This document shows, one piece after another, positions 45,180 through 57,914 of a stretch of 64,000 bases of DNA. Under the pieces are notes generated by a model, which did not search any database, had not been told where the DNA came from, and was given only the letters and a program-made list of their open reading frames with translations. This stretch comes from Cliona cf. orientalis (lineage: Eukaryota; Porifera; Demospongiae; Clionaida; Clionaidae). Position 1 is the stretch's first letter. Each line of letters opens with the position of its first letter. The stretch is taken from assembly GCA_963930775.1 (NCBI GenBank), contig OZ005689.1, forward strand, positions 18,065,775 to 18,129,774, written 5' to 3'. The translations under genes were made by a program, and so were the position numbers.

Positions 45180-45375
45180 GATGATTTCTAATTGAAGGGG
45201 ATAAGAGTGCTCTGTCGACCTGGAACTGCTTTGCTACACAAATTAATATATGTCCCCACCCTACTCTCATTACAAATCAGATGTGTACTCATAGCTGCTT
45301 TGGAAAACATTTTCTAGCGAAATCATCCAAAACTGACCAGCCAACAATCAGCCATTACATACATACATACACAAC
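45180..45375 (+). repeat. Left part of segmental duplication G, copy 1
   Basis: Matches 61805-61947 (CCCCACCCTACTCT, GATGTGTACTCATAGCTGCT, TAGCGAAATCATCCAAA), and its first 60 bp also match 60538-60590 (TCTAATTGAAGGGGATAAGA). Confidence 0.8.
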
Positions 45376-46040
45376 TAGAGCTCTGTAGAGCACATACCCC
45401 GCGCGCACATTGCGCATTCTATAGATTTACTTTCGGTACATGGCTGTAAGTTTGTGAACTTCAGAGAAATAATGGAAATGCTGCCATAGATAATAGATGA
45501 TTGTACTGGTGGTTCCGGTGACACTTGAAAAAGCGTTCTCGACACACAGACCTAGCACAGACTAGGAAGATATGAATTTCTATCAGATTCTATATTAAAT
45601 TTTGTTGTAACAATAGTAGATAGTATAGCTATCTTACATTATGATTGGTTCCATAGGGCAGTCACTAAGCTTATAGATATCACGAACATTACATTGACGA
45701 TCTTTACCACTCACACGCTTGGCCACTTAGTTGTGCGCATGAGCAGAAAGCACAATTGGTATGCATATGCATTGAGTAGGCACTGTCGATAGGCGTGGCT
45801 ACTATGGCCAACAAAAAGGCATTATTTGCGACACTCGTGGACCGTATCCCTCGATTTGACGCACACTGAAGCCAGTTTTTCGCCGAATTCGATTGATTCG
45901 TTGTGCTTACGAGTCGCTTAGATGCCTATATCTCAAGATATGGCGATTTTTGTGCTAACGACAACGACAACGACAACGGCAACGACGACGACAACGATGA
46001 CACAACCGATTACTTTACCCCTTGCGCATGCGCGCGGGGT
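45376..46040 (+). mobile_element. MITE family B, copy with a matching empty site
   Basis: Starts TAGAGCTCTGTAGAGCACAT, then ACCCCGCGCGCACATTGCGC, and ends GCATGCGCGCGGGGT. The homologous duplication at 61945 lacks the element (ACACAACAAGCC), so the boundaries are fixed experimentally by comparison. AAC appears on both sides (45373-45375 and 46041-46043), a 3-bp duplication or none, depending on where the ends are placed. Confidence 0.88.
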
Positions 46041-47430
46041 AACAAGCCTTCACATTCGTCCCGACTGAGCTCTAAGAAGAGAGGAAAGATATAGCACAAT
46101 ACAGACCATTCACTAACACAAAAACACCACAGAAAACGAAGTCTGTATCAGTACATGGCATATATCTCCACTGACAGGAGCAACAAGTGCTCCATCATGG
46201 ACGGCTCAATCATGCTGTAACTGGAGGAGCTCGACATAAACAAACACGATATAAAGAGCCCGGGCCACACTGCCTCGGTTTGTGGAGGAAGCTAAATGCG
46301 TACAATGCACATACGTAGATAGCGGCCTAAACATAATAGCAGCTGACACTAGTATGAGCTTCCTTGACCCTTACACCTAGACAGTGTGACTACAAGCACC
46401 ACGTTACAATGGGCACATCAACATGACTGCCAGTTTTCAAGAAAGAGAGAATGAGAGCTCTGTAGAGCACATACCCCGTGTGCACAATTAGTAGCCTAGT
46501 GTGTGCTCTTGCATTCACTTACATGTACGCGTCATATACATGTAGATGTGCAGTACGCGGTCGAAACAGCACATGGCACACCTGATGTGATTTGTACAGT
46601 TTGTCAACATTATGAGGTGAAACAAACGTCAGCTTTGACATTTTTGATGAATATTATTATACTCACCACTCGCTAAGATTGCCTCTATGCTGATATCAGA
46701 TAATTTTTTTTAGAACAGAGAGAAATATAAGTCCGATGGGAAAACTAGAAGCCATCAACAACTCATCATGCCACCCGAGCTTCAGGCAGCTGACTTCAAA
46801 GAGGAGAAAGAGAGAAAATGCCAAGCCACCCTATTACTTTACTATGCACACGGGGGTAATACCATAGTGTCCCAGGCAAGTGCCCATGACACTATAATAA
46901 TAATATTATTATACTGATAGAGTACATGTACTGTAGAGCAGATTATATTTAGAGCAACATGATACAACTTGATATTACGTTTTCACTCATAAAATTTTTG
47001 CTCGGTAACCTTTACCTGTACCTACTGCTCTGTAATATAGTCAGCTTTGGACAGGCAACAAACAACTGTACCAAGTGCCCAACACAAACAAGTATTGAGA
47101 TGATACAGAGAGGGAGAATGCAGCCATATTAAGATAAACATACATGTGGTATAGACTGGGATAAAGAACACAAGAGAGAAACATATCTCCAATGTGAAAA
47201 CCAGAAGCCATCAACGACTCATCACGCCACCTGAGGGTGGGAGCTTCAGGCAACTGACTTCAACGAGGAGAGATACATGTACATCTAGATAATATTATGG
47301 CGGAGCAGACGTGTTTGCTGACATGGCATTTGTGTACTTCCTTATAAGGTAGTGCAAAAAATCAGTCAGCTGGTTTGGCAGTGTCACTTACAGATACGAT
47401 TGATAACCAGTACCTGTACCCTATGAGGCT
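46041..47430 (+). repeat. Segmental duplication G (family C repeats), copy 1
   Basis: Nearly collinear with 61945-63345, with only small indels: CTTCACATTCGTCCCGACTG, TAACTGGAGGAGCTCGACAT and GACACTATAATAATAATATT. It includes GAGCTCTGTAGAGCACATAC near 46453 (partial family B left end) and two units related to the 16657-17690 tandem array. Confidence 0.85.
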
Positions 47431-47457
47431 ATGACCTGACATTCAGGAATCACTTGA

Positions 47458-48240
47458 TTGCTAATTGCCAAGCGGGCAATCCACATGATGCATTGCACTT
47501 TTGCTTTTACTCCCACTTGGTCTGGTTTCTGGATTCAATTGCTACTGTCATTGCTTAGTTGACCTCTCTGTGTGACGTTTGGAGACAGTTGTGCTTGGCT
47601 GGGTGTTGGCAGGATCACTGTTAACAGTATCAGTGAGGCTCATTCAAGGCATCATGTCACAATGCCCTGGCTCAACTTTAAGGGAGAGAATAAAGGAATG
47701 GCTTGTAACAGCAGCATTGCATGCTCTGTATACAGGGGCATACACAATGTACCTCATTTCTACTAAGTGTAATTTGGATGATTCTATGTTCAGGATAATA
47801 CAAGCAAGTCAGCTGTTTCAGTACACCACAAAACCACTGAATTACCTTACATGGAATTGCACAATTACATGCCCAGTCAGCAAACATCTCATTTTGTACT
47901 ATGATGGAAAAATAAACTACATGTACTCAGAGAAGTCTGATGGGTGTATGAATAGCTGCATAGTGGACAATAGTCTGGTTTGTGGCATCATGGAACTGTA
48001 CTACGGTTTTCTAAAATATACTGGCCACTATATTATACACACTACCTGGAGCAGCTGTAGTGTCACTACTTGAAGCATTAACATCAAGGTCGTATTTTTA
48101 GCAATGTTTTTGCATGCAGGGTGGGTGGTGGATGAAGTTTTGAGAAAAAAGTATGCATACTCTTATTACAAGATTTTCTAGGAATTTTTTCAAAGGAGAG
48201 GGGAGGAAGATGAAGAACAACTACAAGTACATAAGGACCT
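47458..48240 (+). repeat. Dispersed repeat family E, copy 2
   Basis: Matches 29684-30500. It carries small indels, for example a 9-bp insertion near 47865 and loss of about 14 bp near 48040. A (GA)n run follows at 48245-48275. Confidence 0.8.
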
Positions 48241-48279
<39 letters not shown>

Positions 48280-48339
48280 TACTTTATAGGGGAGGGAGAG
48301 AGAGAGTTGATAAATATACACACATGCATGTGCACTATT

Positions 48340-48600
48340 ATGTATTTTGAGTAGCTCTCTCTCAAGTGTACATGTCTGGAGCAGTAGAACAGTACACAGA
48401 TCACATGCGCAGCTAGTCCTGCCCGATGTGCTGGACCCAATTCTACCAATTAGGTTTCGGCCAATGCCAGGCCTCATCAGCAGCACTGTGGGCTTCGAAT
48501 TCTCCAATGTCATCTTCATCCAGTTTAGTCACAACTTAGACCGAGTCAGCAACTGTACCGTGCTAATTCCAGAGAGAGGAGTGTGTGGCAGCGTTGATAG
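48340..48600 (+). other. Candidate exon of an unknown gene
   Basis: A plus-strand frame reads HAQLVLPDVLDPILPIRFRP, then GFEFSNVIFIQFSHNLDRVS, and meets a donor-like GTACAC at 48600. The codon pattern looks coding-like, but I recognise no domain and no neighbouring exon. Confidence 0.2.
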
Positions 48601-48647
48601 GTACACACATACATGTACATTGCTTTTTCTTTCTTCTACTCAATATC

Positions 48648-49400
48648 ATAGAGTCGGTAGACTCTATAAGTAGGGATGGCACAGATACTCTATATATATA
48701 ATACATTACAAACATCCAAATATTATCTCAAAACAGGTAACTTTGTGAGATTTCTAAGTGTCAAAATCAGAATCTACAGCAAATTATCTATCTAACAAGA
48801 CCAAGATCATTCATTAATTCAATTGTATATGCCAGAACCAGATGTTTAAAAAAATGGCCATTTCTCATTCTTTCTTTCTTTCTTTCTTTCTGTTTTCCTG
48901 GGCTATCTCAAGACTACCATGACCGCTCACCTTAGTTCGAGTATAAATCCACTCCATTTTGGAGCGCGCACGTCTGTGGCACGCTCGTTTCGTGTTATCG
49001 GGACAGCGATTGAATTGTGGGTGTGTACAGGGCATTTTGCGAGTGGGTGTGTCTGATTAGCCATTTTGTCATTTAATGCGCATGCTCATAAGGTGTTGCC
49101 ATGGTGAAGTCATGTGACCGATGTCAGTGGCGTGCATGCGTCAGCGCATCCACAATTGATCCTGGACCTGCTCAAGCGCTCAGCTGATCAGCTCAGTGAA
49201 TTGTCGATTATGGTGGCTACTCCCAACAGTAAACTAACTGGCCTATAAAATACACTCCCGAAATGGAAGGTTTTCGTCGCTACTTGGTTCTAAACTACCT
49301 TCTAATCTTTCAAGTTTGCCGATCTAGTCAGCTTCAGGATCAAGATTACAAGGGGCGTGGCTTCAATCGCAGGTCACTGGTTACCTGAGTTGTCTCGATA
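48648..49400 (+). repeat. Dispersed repeat family A, copy 3
   Basis: Begins CATAGAGTCGGTAGACTCTA and follows the 5446 copy through GCCATGGTGAAGTCATGTGA, then lacks about 750 bp of that copy and resumes near GGGGCGTGGC. Confidence 0.75.
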
Positions 49401-49802
49401 ATCACACTGATGCGTGTTCAATTGTGTGTAATGCAAAAGAAGACATCCTAGCTAGATATCAGAAGACTGCCTAGGATTAGCACTTACAGGAGTATTTATG
49501 TTTGAACTCATGGTGTTATGGGGGGTACCATAGCTGCCTGACTCAAAAGCTAGGATCGCACAAATATGCTGAATCAGTACCTGCTTCCCTATAATATTGT
49601 AATAACACATTATTGTTAGAGCACGGTTGGATATAGCTAGGTCCAGAAGCTGGTTCCATACATTTTGTAACGATGAATAGGCAAACCATAATATCTGGTT
49701 ACCATGGTGAGTCTCATGCCCTGCCTCTGTCCCCATGAGATTAGTGAGCTAGGTGGCATTGATGAATATTAATGACTATCATGCATGAAACACCCTGGGG
49801 GC

Positions 49803-50206
49803 ACTAAAAAAAGAACAGTAACAAGTATAAAAAACAATTGAATAAAATTGAAGGATGAAGTAGGGATGGCAGTGAAAAAAAATACACAAACAAGGTTTAT
49901 AGGGATTACGTATCACATCCACTATACATCCCTACACTTGCTTTTTGAGTAGCCGTGCACACACGTATTATATATGGGACACATGCATGCAGGAATGGAA
50001 TATAAATACATGGATCAATATCAAAATATAGCGACACTTTACATACTGAATAAGGAGTGTATGTTATTTATCAAGAAAAGCAAGCGTAGGGATGTATAGT
50101 GGATGTGATACGTAATCCCTGCAAACCTTGTTTGTGTATTTTTTTTCACTGCCATCCCTACTTCATCCTTCAATTTTATTCAATTGTTTTTTTATACTTG
50201 TGTAAC
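49803..50206. mobile_element. Inverted-repeat element family D, copy 2
   Basis: Arms of about 135 bp (49803-49940 and 50078-50206) in opposite orientation around a 137-bp spacer, bounded by CAAGTATAAAAAACAATTG and its complement. The arms match those at 7706-8040 but contain an extra GATTACGTATCAC segment. Confidence 0.8.
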
Positions 50207-50209
50207 AGT

Positions 50210-51954
50210 AGAACAGTACATATATAGATCACAGCACTCACCCAGGCCTAAGTATTGTACATGCACACACTGTATTAGATGTTTGCTGACTTAGCAATTG
50301 TGCAAATATAAGGTAACTAAGTGGTTTTGTGGTGTTGTACTGAAACACTTCATGACTATTGCTGTGCATACAAAATTAATGCTGAGTGTGCCAATTCTAA
50401 TATTGCAGTGTATGTTGAGTAGCTGATCTCTCTCACTTTCAATGCACTTGTACACTGTAACATACATCTGTAGCACTCTGACTAAAGTTATCAATTTGGA
50501 GTACATGTATAACTCGAAATAAACGTGAATATGTTTTCAAGCAACACATACATTTTTTCAGAAAAAAAGATTGTCGCAAAAAAGCATCAGTTACTGCACT
50601 GCGTGTGCACAAGCTAAGGCTGAACATGCAGCTGTTTATATCTATGTGGGCAACAATACCGTCACCATAACATACCACCTATGCTTGTACCTCGAGAGTT
50701 ATGTACATGTATGTGTTCCTTCAAGATACAACCTTAACCAAATGACCACTTCCACACACTCACATCAGCAATCCCCCGCTACAGGTGTGTAGTGTATAGC
50801 CATCATAGCCTTGTCCCCAGCCCACTCCTGATTTTTTCAATGAAGGGTATTCTTTGTGGCATATTTTTTTTTATTTTTTACTAGATTTTTTACTAGGACC
50901 CCAGGGGTCACAACACTCAGAGTAAACCCCTTAGAAACCAAGAAGTACATGTGCATGTAGGTACATACCTTGAGCCAAGCACTCCACATATAGATATGGA
51001 CTGTCAGTCTATCCTCTGAATGACAGTACAACCCTGTGGAGGCGAGAGAGTGAGAAAGAGGGGGGGGGGACGTGCGGAGCATAGTGGTGTGTGTCTGTCT
51101 GTCTCTGATCATGAGCCACCCTTAGCTGCTTCTCCAGGAATACCACGCTCTGACAACATCCAGTTCAACATTCTTAGAGGGGAAAAAGTAGATTAATTCG
51201 TATTATTATTAGTAAAGTAATGTAGGCATATATATATACGTGCTACGTACCATCTTTGAATATAGGGTGGGTTGCATGAGGGAGACGAAGATCTGAACAT
51301 AATATTTGAGAGGGGAAAGACAGCTGTGTGTGCATGGTGGTGTGGGGAATAAAAAAACATATCTTGGAGGGACTGGCGATAAGCAATACTAAATTACCTG
51401 CCATTGGCTGGCCTTGCTGTTGACTATAGTGTCATGATTTGACATGATTCGGAGTCTTTCCCCATGGTTGCTGACCTGACCCTCCAGAGGACGGCATTCC
51501 TCTCCTCCAACACATGACAGTGAGAGCCAGCCTTAGACAAGGCTACCTGGATGGTGAGGGATGACACAGTAATGCATCAGAATTGCCAATATATATTTCG
51601 GGGTGAGCCTGAGCGAGCACCGAATACACGAGGTACAGGAAGCAATTTTTAATGTATATATAATTATATATATATATATACTTGTACGTGCATGTGTTCG
51701 TGGGGTACGTGATCACTTCAGTGAGGAGAGAGTTAAATTTTTAACATGCAAGGTAATGGTCATCATGCGCATGCTCATACACCCGCACTGCACCATCAAT
51801 CTGAGAGATAACTCAAGTGTAAAGGCAAGGCATAAAACTGGGAAAGGTGAGTGCTGTACCACTCTGGCAAGGCTCAGGTCCACGATTAACATCACTGGTA
51901 GACTCCACTTTCCTGAGCATGAAGATGACTGCATGGAGGCTTACCATTCTAGCT
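50210..51954. other. No recognised gene
   Basis: AT-rich sequence with (TA)n near 51660-51680 and a G-run near 51060. Open frames are short and show no domain. Confidence 0.5.
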
Positions 51955-52056
51955 TGCCATTCTTATCAGAGTCAGCAGAAGAGGCCTTGGGAAACAATGT
52001 GCACCCAACGTAACGATTTCGTGAGTTTGAGGGGCAATCCCTCTTGTGTGCACGAG
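51955..52056 (-). pseudogene. Fragment of Mutator-like element (linker region)
   Basis: The minus strand reads RAHKRDCPSNSRNRYVGCTL then FPKASSADSD, matching the Cys-containing linker of the copy at 18288-20225. Only about 100 bp remain. It abuts a stretch resembling the fold-back family (GCATGGTTGAGTGCATCCCAATTA). Confidence 0.8.
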
Positions 52057-52584
52057 ATGCATGCATGGTTGAGTGCATCCCAATTAATGTAACTGATTTA
52101 TTGGTATTTGGACCTCCATTCATCTAACCCTAACGGAACCCAAACTGAAAACTGCTATGAAGATACACCTAAGAACTGACCCTCAGGGCCAACTTAGTGT
52201 ATCGCTTCCAAGGCAGGCACAATAACACCAAAAAATCACACACTCAGCCATATTACATTGTGGTCCGGTGTCAGCACATCCCTATAATAATATAGTGACA
52301 GCTTGCATAGTAAGCAGACACTTCAGACATTGTTGCTAGTTAGGTGGTGAAGCTATGAGGAATAGCATGGCATGGAGTAGTCTGCGTGATATAAATATGC
52401 GGAGGAGGGGGAGGGGAGAGAGAGGGGAAGGGTCTGGGCAAATGGCCTACCCACCGGCGTCGCGCAGGAATTTCATTTTATAGCATCACGCAGTTGAAAG
52501 ACATGCGTGTATAAGTAGGTGCGAAGCCGCAAGCATTGCGCAACTGACCCACGTGTAGTCCGTGTTGCGATAGCGACCGGGACC

Positions 52585-55500
52585 ATGGCGTGTTTGTGTA
52601 AGGCCTGCGGAGAATCTTTGTCGGAAAAGAAAGGAGACAGAAAGAGTTTGACAGGAGAGGCAGCTGGAGTGCGCTCCGTATACGGCATCCTTATGCTCTT
52701 CCTTACCGAAGGATGTCCTCGATATCAGCCAAGCGTTTACCATGAATATGTCAGCAAAGAGCCAGCATTCGTATGCAAAGAGTTGTTTCAACTTACTGAA
52801 GTACAGCGATATGAGAGATAACTTGGAACGCATGAGGTCAAAAATAACGCAGGATTTCAATATGTCATGCAGCCTGAGCGACGTGAGTCAGCACATAAGA
52901 ATATTGTTATGCTCTAATTAGAATTCACAACACGCATATTATATTTATATCTATGTGCAGTCCCAGGCGCTTGAACAAAATGATTCGCAGCTCAAGAAGC
53001 GTACATGGAGTTCAGCTATAGACATGCCAGACGAATCTCCGGCAAAGAGACCAAGGTTGCAAGACACTACACGTCGAAAGCTGTTTGTTCCAGGAGCAGG
53101 TGGGCAAGCATCCCCAGCTGTTACTGTAAGTGATGGACGGACCTGGATAATTACCATATATCTGTGTTAATTTTCACTTCATTATTATATAGGACGTTGT
53201 AGGCTATGAAAACAAGCCTAGTTACTTTCATTTAACGCAGTCACTGAAGAAGCTAGGGAGGTACGTCGGTCGAGGAAATCAAAGATCAATCGCAAGAGCA
53301 GCTGTGGACAACTCGACTTTACGTCCAGAGCTTGTAACCGCAATGTGCCATACTGTTGGAGCTGAAATAAAGTGTGTGTGCTCAGATTCACATGACTCGA
53401 TCCTCCGAATGAAGAATAAGACAGCACTGGAGCACTTTACATGGGAAACAGTATGGAATGAATTGGAGCAAAAGGCACCAACCCTGACGGCCGTCTTACT
53501 TGGACTTGCTCCTACCTCTAAGCGGGAAAATGAACATATCAAACCTGCTTTGAGTCTGTGTGCCAGTATCCTACTGAAGCTGCGCAATGACAAGGTCAAC
53601 CTTGTACAGTGTCATATCTCTAGTGATGAAGGCTGGTCATGCATCTAAGCAAGTATGTTTACTTACTCAAATTCTATTGGTATTTATGATGGTTTACTCT
53701 ATTGTAGGTATTTACTAGGCTGCACAAACTGGGTATTTGTTTGACTCATACCTCGACTATGGCATTGATGGAGAATATAGCTGATGGTCATGACGAAGAA
53801 GTTCTTGAATGGCAAGATGACCTAGTGGTCCGAGTCCCCTCTCCCGATCCAATGGTAAGACTGGTAATAGTCTATGAACGTTTTGATGGTTAGTGTATGC
53901 ACAATAAAGGTTTCAACGAGGACACAGAGACAACCTCCTCTGCATCTACCATCAGAAGAGTCTGAGCTAGACATGGATGTCTCAGGATTATTTGACATCA
54001 GCCTTGATGGTGAATCTCTAACACCTCCCTGTGTTCATGATCAGTCTCCTAGGCCAGCAGACATCCAATCTCCAGTGAGTCCCCCCTATTCTCAGGTTAC
54101 TCCTGTCCAAGATGGATCATCCGATGTACATCTAACGTCTACGCCTACACCTCTACCAAATGATAGTGGAGTCATGCTAGAAGAGACAAACCATTGTCAT
54201 AGTGGCACGGCTTCAAGTATGTAGGTGATAATATCGACAAAAATATCAAACCTAGACATCAGACGCTAGACAGTCAAGGAAAATCACTACATTATTTCCA
54301 TTACTATGCACTAATGGATAGGATAGATCTCTCCACAGTGTCAGATGAGCCACCTTCTGAAACTGTATCGTTGACAATCGACGACATTCTCCCTACCGAA
54401 GATGACTACACTACAATTCTCTCCAACTTTGCCACCCTCGCCAGCTGTGTGATATGTGAACACATAGCGGGATTTGCACCCTTCAAGCATCTGGTGAAGC
54501 AGCATATTGAGCATGCTCATCAGAAAGAAATGTGTCAGCGATCTAAAGTGGTAAAGTACACTTACTGAAATTTTTGTAGGATACATGCAATTTATGCTGT
54601 AATATACTTTAGGTTCCTCTGGGAATCATAATGAAGAACGAGAACAAAGTTGACGAGATGGTAGATATTTTGAGTTCCCTCCAGCAGTACGTCCCAACCA
54701 AAGAAGCCACCTTCACTGTTGATATACCAGAAGTAGGTACTACTGAGATGAAAGTTGAGAATATGCACAAACTTCTACTTGGTGGGGACCAGCTGATAGC
54801 TGAGAGAGCACGAGCAGCCTGCAGAGTCCGTCAAAACTCCCAACATCCAGCTGGTCGTTTGGAAGGCACTATTCCAGTTGCAGAGGACTGGCATACCAAA
54901 GTATGTTTTATGGAGGTAAGAGATGTAGTTGTTTAAGTTAATATAATACAAATAAGGCCTCATGATAAAGCATCTTATTGCAATAAGCCTGTGTACCCTG
55001 TACATCCTTGCAGGTGCTGTGGAAACAATTGTACAAAGACGGTGCTTACAAGGATGCTGGAACTCTTGCACAACTGAAATCATTGATTAATAGGACGAAT
55101 GTTCCCAAAAAACCAAAAGTGAATGTAAATGCAGCTGAAGACTTTCTTAATGCAAGTAAAAAAAGTCAATTCTCAATGATATCATTTAACCTTATGTGTT
55201 CATACTGGTGTAATAGTAATTATATTATTATGTTAATATTCATTCAGATTGTCATGGAAGGACATATTATTGCAGCCACCCTCAAGCATTTCAAAATGGA
55301 GAATTGTGAGTCAGACCTTCCTGCAACGCTCACTTGTGAATTACAGAGCTCCGAGGGCAGATCAGCATTTCACAAACACATCCTCAACATGTTGATAGGA
55401 CTCATCAATCCAATAAGGCCTGGAAAGGAGACTGGCGATCATGGATCTTGTGCAGATGGTGTCTTTACCAGGGGCGGAGAAATAGGGGGGGGCAGGGGGG

Positions 55501-56444
55501 GCTTCAGCCCCCCCACTTTGGAAACAAGGGGGGCTGAGCCCCCCCATTTTATCATATGCCCATACTACAAATTACAGCAACATAGTTCTGTCATAATTCT
55601 AGGTGTTTGCAAAGAGTGCTAAAGTAAAAATTGCTACTAAAATTAGTCCAAAAATTGGTGCCAGATTGCATCAGAAACGCTCTCAGGGAGTCAAATTTTC
55701 CAAAATTTTCTGGGGGAGCATGCCCCCAGACCCCCCTAGGTGGGCTGTCAGCCTAACGGTTAATTGTCATAGTACACAGTCAAAGGTCTGAGCCCCCCCA
55801 CTTTTGCTACCTGTTCTCCGCCCTTGTTTACTTATGCAAGTGAAGTGCTCACATTAAGCCTACTCAATGCAGAATTTGAAGATGCTATTAAAGAGGGCGA
55901 TGGAGAAAGGGTGGTCCGTTGTTGGCGGTTTTTCCTACCGATATTTAAGTCATCCAAAAGGACGAAGTATTCCCTTGAAGCAGTTAAACTACTTAACAAC
56001 ACTCATGTACCACCACCTCGGCTAAGGGAACAGATGATTTGGTCACGATTCGTGAACACAAAGGGCAAGGCTGGAGGCAACAAGCCCTGTGACCTACACA
56101 TGCAACATTTGAACCGAACAGTGAAATCTGTCCTTGGTCATCAAGGATCCAACCTAACACCAAGGACGATACTCCACATTGGGAAGTGTGTGGGACCCCT
56201 CCTTAACGTCTGTAAGCAATTTGATGCTATATCTTCTGTTCGCCAACCGTCAGGCAAACACACACAAGCATCACGTGAAAAAGATCTCAAAAGGATAGTC
56301 AATCAGCTACAAGCAAAAGATGTTTTTGGGAAGTATCCCAGGCGAAAACACGAGGAGTTCAAAAGTGTCACGGGCAGCATCATTGAGAGAATGGATAAAA
56401 ACAAATTTTGTTCATGGCTGCAAAACCACCTAAAAGAGGTGTGA
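52585..56444 (+). pseudogene. DUF6589 family protein, multi-exon, probable transposase
   Basis: The start ATG at 52585 is in good context; exon 1 has a CKAC finger-like N-terminus (MACLCKACGESLSEKKGDRK) and FVCKEL. Later exons: 52963-53130, 53194-53653, 53717-53853, about 53910-54551, 54614-54915, 55014-55154 and 55249 onward, with GTAAGA/GTATGT-type donors and TTGTAG, CTTTAG, TTGCAG and TTCAG acceptors. Conserved blocks: VGDNIDKNIKPRHQTLDSQG, HYFHYYALMDR, SKVVPLGIIMKNENKVDEM across a splice, LLLGGDQLIAERAR, RLEGTIPVAEDWHTKVCFME, and C-terminal GGNKPCDLHMQHLNRTVK. These define DUF6589, a eukaryotic family of unknown function. Lesions: frameshifts near 53620 and 54217, and a MITE in the last exon (55469-55826). 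Catalytic role is inferred from context. Confidence 0.82.
55469..55826. mobile_element. MITE inserted in the last DUF6589 exon
   Basis: Ends CAGGGGCGGAGAA and TTCTCCGCCCTTG are inverted, and TTTAC is present on both sides (55464-55468, 55827-55831). Removing it joins GVFT to YASEVLTLS in frame, so the exon was whole before insertion. G/C-rich runs near the left end and CCCCCAGACCCCCC near 55728 are internal. hAT-like ends are possible, but the duplication seems shorter than 8 bp. Confidence 0.85.
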
Positions 56445-56622
56445 TTTTAATAACATCTCTCTTGTGTATGCTTCTTATTACGTAATTGTTTATCTGACCT
56501 TCACATAATATTAAATTTTATTATTGAGAATCACCAAAGTAATAATTATTTTAATATTTAAGCTACACAGTGAAATGCATTATTGATACTACAACCTGTA
56601 TTACAAGAGACACACTTACACA

Positions 56623-57914
56623 TCACCATACACTCATCGCAACACATACAAGGTCTACAAGCAGCAACTCTCCCATCAGATTCTTCAAAATCTTGAAAAA
56701 GTTGGGTTCGGCGATCAGAGTGCAGTATTCCATCATGAGTGGTGATGATGTTCTATTGTCTGAATCACAATAGAAGAGTAGAGCACACGACAAAAATCCA
56801 TCTCTGCCACCTCTTCCTGTTTCTTGAACATAGGACTCAATGTCATGTGATGGACCCCAGTGAATAACTTGTCGTACATCGGGGCAGTCCAGTCCCATCC
56901 CAAATGCAATGGTAGCTATGACAATTCGTAAGTTACCATTGGGTAAACAAAATGCTCGTACTATTGCCTCTTTGACATCTGGCTCTGTACACTTACAATA
57001 CATATCTACCAATCTGCACTTTGCAATCCCATGACTAATACCAGATGGCACCGTGAAGTCTTTCCCGAGATAATGGTGGAACAATTGATACATCTGCGCA
57101 CATTCCATGTAGCGTCGGATGGGCATAAAGGTTTTCAAATTGCATAGTGAATCTGCTAATTCATGAACGAATTCCTCCATGGGTGATTTTTTCTTCACCA
57201 TGTACAATATGTTCTTCTTGCAGGGCGAGATGTACACGATTTGTGGTCTCTCCATCTGGAGCTTCTGGACGACTTGGTGGCAGTGGCAGTTACAGCCATT
57301 ACATGTACAGTGATGGGAATCAGGCCTCTAATCTCACCAAGACGTCGATAGTCTGTCCGAAAGCTATCACCCCTGTATGCATATTCTCATAGTCACTACT
57401 CCAATTAATGATCATCAGCCACTTACCATTGTATAATACAATATGCCTCATCAACTACTAGCGCAACCAAATTTGTCTGGTATACTGGAGAGATCAGCAT
57501 CTCTCTCCACTGTGGATTATTCAGCAATGACTCTGGGCTGATAAACAGGAGCTGAATTTTCCCAGACTTCACACTTTCCATGGCGTCCACATCTTGCTGT
57601 AGTTCTCCAACAAACTCCGTTGCTATTCCACGCATGATAAACTTGTTTCTCTATTCCATCATCAAACCTGTCAACGGAGAGACGCATATCACAATAGAAG
57701 TTCCAATACTCCCACGAAGCTCGTCAAACACGGCGGGCAACAAAGCGTAGCAAAACGATTTACCGTACCCAGTCGGGAGCGACACAAACACATCCCTGCC
57801 ACTTACAAATTCGTGTATTGCACCTCGCTGCTCCTTTTTCAATTCTTTTACCTCAGCTTTTCGCATGGCAGTATCGATAGCACATTCGATGTCTTCGCTT
57901 GAAAACTCCATCAT
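56623..57914 (-). pseudogene. RecQ-like DNA helicase
   Basis: A superfamily 2 helicase on the minus strand, converging on the DUF6589 gene. The start is probably the ATG at 57914 or 57911 (MMEFSSEDIECAIDTAM). Motif 0 is in KKEQRGAIHEF; motif I is PTGYGKSF. After PLTGLMME there is a TAG (57651), then RGIATEFVGELQQDVDAMES, SPESLLNNPQWREML and motif II VVDEAYC (DEAH in typical RecQ). A short intron (about 57425-57375) leads to GDSFRTDYRRLGEIRGLIP and motif III VTATATK, then a frameshift near 57275. The C-terminal lobe has VIATIAFGMGLDCPDVRQVI and motif VI QETGRGGRDG. RecQ C-terminal zinc and HRDC domains are absent. It could unwind element ends or assist repair; that is inference. Confidence 0.87.

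Noticed and set aside
54775..55083. 102-codon minus-strand frame
   Set aside because: Antisense to DUF6589 exons that have conserved motifs and splice sites.
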